Under the pieces are notes generated by a model. That model had not been told where the DNA came from, did no database searches, and saw only the letters and a list, made by a program, of their open reading frames with translations. Of a DNA stretch of 64,000 nt, positions 62,157-64,000 are shown one piece after another. Each line of letters starts with the position of its first letter. The stretch's first letter is position 1. Position numbers and translations under genes: made by a program. The stretch lies in assembly GCA_947495035.1 (NCBI GenBank), contig CANLXI010000006.1, positions 124,001 through 188,000 on the forward strand, in the 5' to 3' direction. This DNA comes from an uncultured Granulosicoccus sp. Its GTDB lineage: Bacteria > Pseudomonadota > Gammaproteobacteria > Granulosicoccales > Granulosicoccaceae.

Positions 62157-63986
62157 ATGCAGACACAGAAAATGACGTCCACTGCCGCACTGGAAATACT
62201 TCAGACCATCTATGGCTTCGATGAGTTTCGAGGTCAGCAACAAGCCATTGTCGATACGGTCATCGCCGGTGGAGATGCGCTGGTTCTGATGCCGACCGGG
62301 GGCGGCAAGTCCCTGTGCTATCAGATTCCCGCGCTGGCCAGACCCGGTACCGGCATCATCATCTCGCCATTGATTGCACTGATGCAGGATCAGGTGGATG
62401 CGCTCAAGGCGCTTGACCTGAACGCTGCCTTCATCAACTCCTCGATGGATGCGCAAAGCGTGGCGCAGACCGAAAATGCCTTGTTGGCGGGCGAAATCGA
62501 CATGCTGTACGTGGCACCGGAGCGTCTGCTGATGCCGCAGATGCTCTCGCTGATCGATCGCTGTCAGATTGCCTTGTTTGCCATCGATGAGGCCCACTGT
62601 GTGTCCCAGTGGGGTCACGATTTCCGGCGCGAGTATCTGGGCCTGTCGATTCTCTCCGAACGCTATCCCGATGTGCCACGCATTGCATTGACGGCAACGG
62701 CGGATGAACGCAGCCGGCAGGAGATTGCCGGTAATCTGCAATTGACCGAAGCAGCCAGTTTCGTCAGCAGCTTCGATCGTCCCAATATCCGATACGCCAT
62801 CGGCGAGCCGGACAACGCTCGCGAGGCCATGCTGCAGTTTCTGGATACGCATCATGAGGGTGATGCCGGCATTGTCTATTGCCTGTCACGCAAGAAAGTG
62901 GAGCAGACGGCGGAATGGCTGAACAAGCAGGGCAGAACCGCACTGGCGTATCATGCCGGTCTGTCGGCCGAAGAGCGACAACATAATCAGACGCGGTTTC
63001 TGCGTGAGGATGGGCTGATCGTCGTCGCAACCATCGCCTTCGGCATGGGAATCGACAAGCCCGATGTTCGATTCGTGGTGCATCTGAATCTGCCCAAGAG
63101 TGTCGAGGCCTATTACCAGGAGACCGGGCGAGCCGGTCGCGACGGATTGCCCTCGAATGCCTGGATGGCCTATGGCCTGCAGGATGTCATCAATCTGCGC
63201 TCGATGATGGCGCAGTCCGATGCCGATGAGCAGCACAAGCGTCTGGAGAATCACAAGCTGGAGACCATGCTGGGTCTGGCCGAGCTGACGACCTGCAGAC
63301 GGCAAGCCTTGCTCAGTTACTTCGGTGATACGCTGGAGGAACCCTGTGGCAACTGTGACAACTGTCTGCATCCGCCGCATACCTGGGATGCGACCGAATC
63401 GGCCCGCAAGGCGCTGTCCTGTGTCTATCGTACCGGTCAGCGTTTCGGGGTCAGCTATGTGGTGGATGTCTTGCTGGGCAAGGATTCGGAACGCATCCAG
63501 CGCTTCGGGCATGAACGCCTGTCAACCTACGGCATTGGCAAGGAACATTCGGCGCTGGAGTGGCGCAATCTGTTCCGGCAGCTGATTGCCCGGGGTCTGC
63601 TGGCAGTCGATGTCGATGGTCATGGCTCGGTCATGCTGACCGAAGCGGCGCGACCGGTTCTGAAGGGCATCGAGACCCTGCATCTGCGAGAGCTGACTGT
63701 TGCCACTGGCAAGCGACAAGGCTCTGCGGGTCGGCGCAAGCGGGCGATGGCCGAGATTGCAGAGCACGATCAGCCACTATGGAACGCATTACGAGGATTG
63801 CGCAAGCAGCTGAGCGATGTGGCCGGGGTACCCGCCTATATCGTGTTCAATGACAGTACTCTGGCCGACATGATCGCCATCAAGCCACGTGATCGGACCG
63901 AGATGGCCAGTGTGTCAGGTGTCGGTCAGCACAAGCTGGAACAGTACGGCGATGAATTTCTGGAGGTCATTCGCGAGCACGCCTGA
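62157..63986 (+). CDS. recQ: ATP-dependent DNA helicase RecQ
   Basis: A 609-residue superfamily-2 helicase, the same length as the E. coli enzyme. Motif 0/I is FRGQQQAIV and [11 protein letters not shown], motif [16 protein letters not shown], and motif [14 protein letters not shown]. The RecQ zinc cysteines lie in [26 protein letters not shown], followed by the winged helix and a C-terminal HRDC domain ([26 protein letters not shown]). GGAGG lies 4 bases before the ATG. RecQ unwinds recombination and replication-fork intermediates. Confidence 0.96.
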   Translation: MQTQKMTSTAALEILQTIYGFDEFRGQQQAIVDTVIAGGDALVLMPTGGGKSLCYQIPALARPGTGIIISPLIALMQDQVDALKALDLNAAFINSSMDAQSVAQTENALLAGEIDMLYVAPERLLMPQMLSLIDRCQIALFAIDEAHCVSQWGHDFRREYLGLSILSERYPDVPRIALTATADERSRQEIAGNLQLTEAASFVSSFDRPNIRYAIGEPDNAREAMLQFLDTHHEGDAGIVYCLSRKKVEQTAEWLNKQGRTALAYHAGLSAEERQHNQTRFLREDGLIVVATIAFGMGIDKPDVRFVVHLNLPKSVEAYYQETGRAGRDGLPSNAWMAYGLQDVINLRSMMAQSDADEQHKRLENHKLETMLGLAELTTCRRQALLSYFGDTLEEPCGNCDNCLHPPHTWDATESARKALSCVYRTGQRFGVSYVVDVLLGKDSERIQRFGHERLSTYGIGKEHSALEWRNLFRQLIARGLLAVDVDGHGSVMLTEAARPVLKGIETLHLRELTVATGKRQGSAGRRKRAMAEIAEHDQPLWNALRGLRKQLSDVAGVPAYIVFNDSTLADMIAIKPRDRTEMASVSGVGQHKLEQYGDEFLEVIREHA

Positions 63987-64000
63987 CGCGATCTGCCCGG

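Overview
The window looks like chromosomal DNA of a free-living, heterotrophic, moderately GC-rich gammaproteobacterium, probably marine. That placement is an inference: it rests on a DUF3581-type protein, GreB and a 609-residue RecQ near the right end, small DUF1127 proteins, and a large load of TRAP and ABC uptake systems for organosulfonates, acids and N-compounds. A Granulosicoccus-like relative would fit, but the sequence does not prove it. I found no rRNA, tRNA, CRISPR array, insertion sequence or prophage.

Layout. 1-3100 (minus strand): the start of a sugar ABC binding protein, a small unknown protein, a MESH1-like HD hydrolase and a LacI-type regulator. 3205-12169 (plus): a perfect LacI-type operator followed by a sulfonate operon. 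It has a small membrane protein, a DctPQM TRAP transporter, an HpsN-type sulfopropanediol dehydrogenase, sulfopyruvate decarboxylase ComDE, an FMN 2-hydroxyacid dehydrogenase, an SDR and a zinc alcohol dehydrogenase. This reads as 2,3-dihydroxypropane-1-sulfonate -> sulfolactate -> sulfopyruvate -> sulfoacetaldehyde. 12289-21883: a flavin-reductase/GntR pair divergent from a dipeptide-type ABC importer that encloses two amidohydrolases, probably for an imported N-heterocycle or amide. 21992-28857: two LysR regulators, a DUF1127 pair, cytochrome c', a lipoprotein and a two-component system. A (TGCC)9 microsatellite sits upstream of the second LysR gene.

29083-42267 (plus): a branched-chain-type ABC importer interleaved with two acyl-CoA ligase-like genes, then isovaleryl-CoA dehydrogenase and both subunits of a methylcrotonyl-CoA-type carboxylase. 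The logic is uptake, CoA activation, dehydrogenation and carboxylation of a branched acid. 42586-51901: a solute-binding protein, LysR, a TAXI-TRAP transporter with a sulfatase, a broken D-threonine-aldolase-like gene fragment, and a ribose-type binding protein plus permease without an ATPase.

52114-63986: a hydrolase and GreB. Then comes the most unusual locus, a four-gene minus-strand cluster (59619 down to 53826) that resembles a split copper amine oxidase. It has an exported N3-domain-like protein, a catalytic-domain pseudoenzyme that has lost the cofactor Tyr and all copper ligands, a catalytic-domain protein that keeps them, and a fibronectin-III protein. The right end carries housekeeping-type genes: a gamma-glutamylcyclotransferase-like protein, a DUF3581 protein, an HSD10-like dehydrogenase and RecQ.
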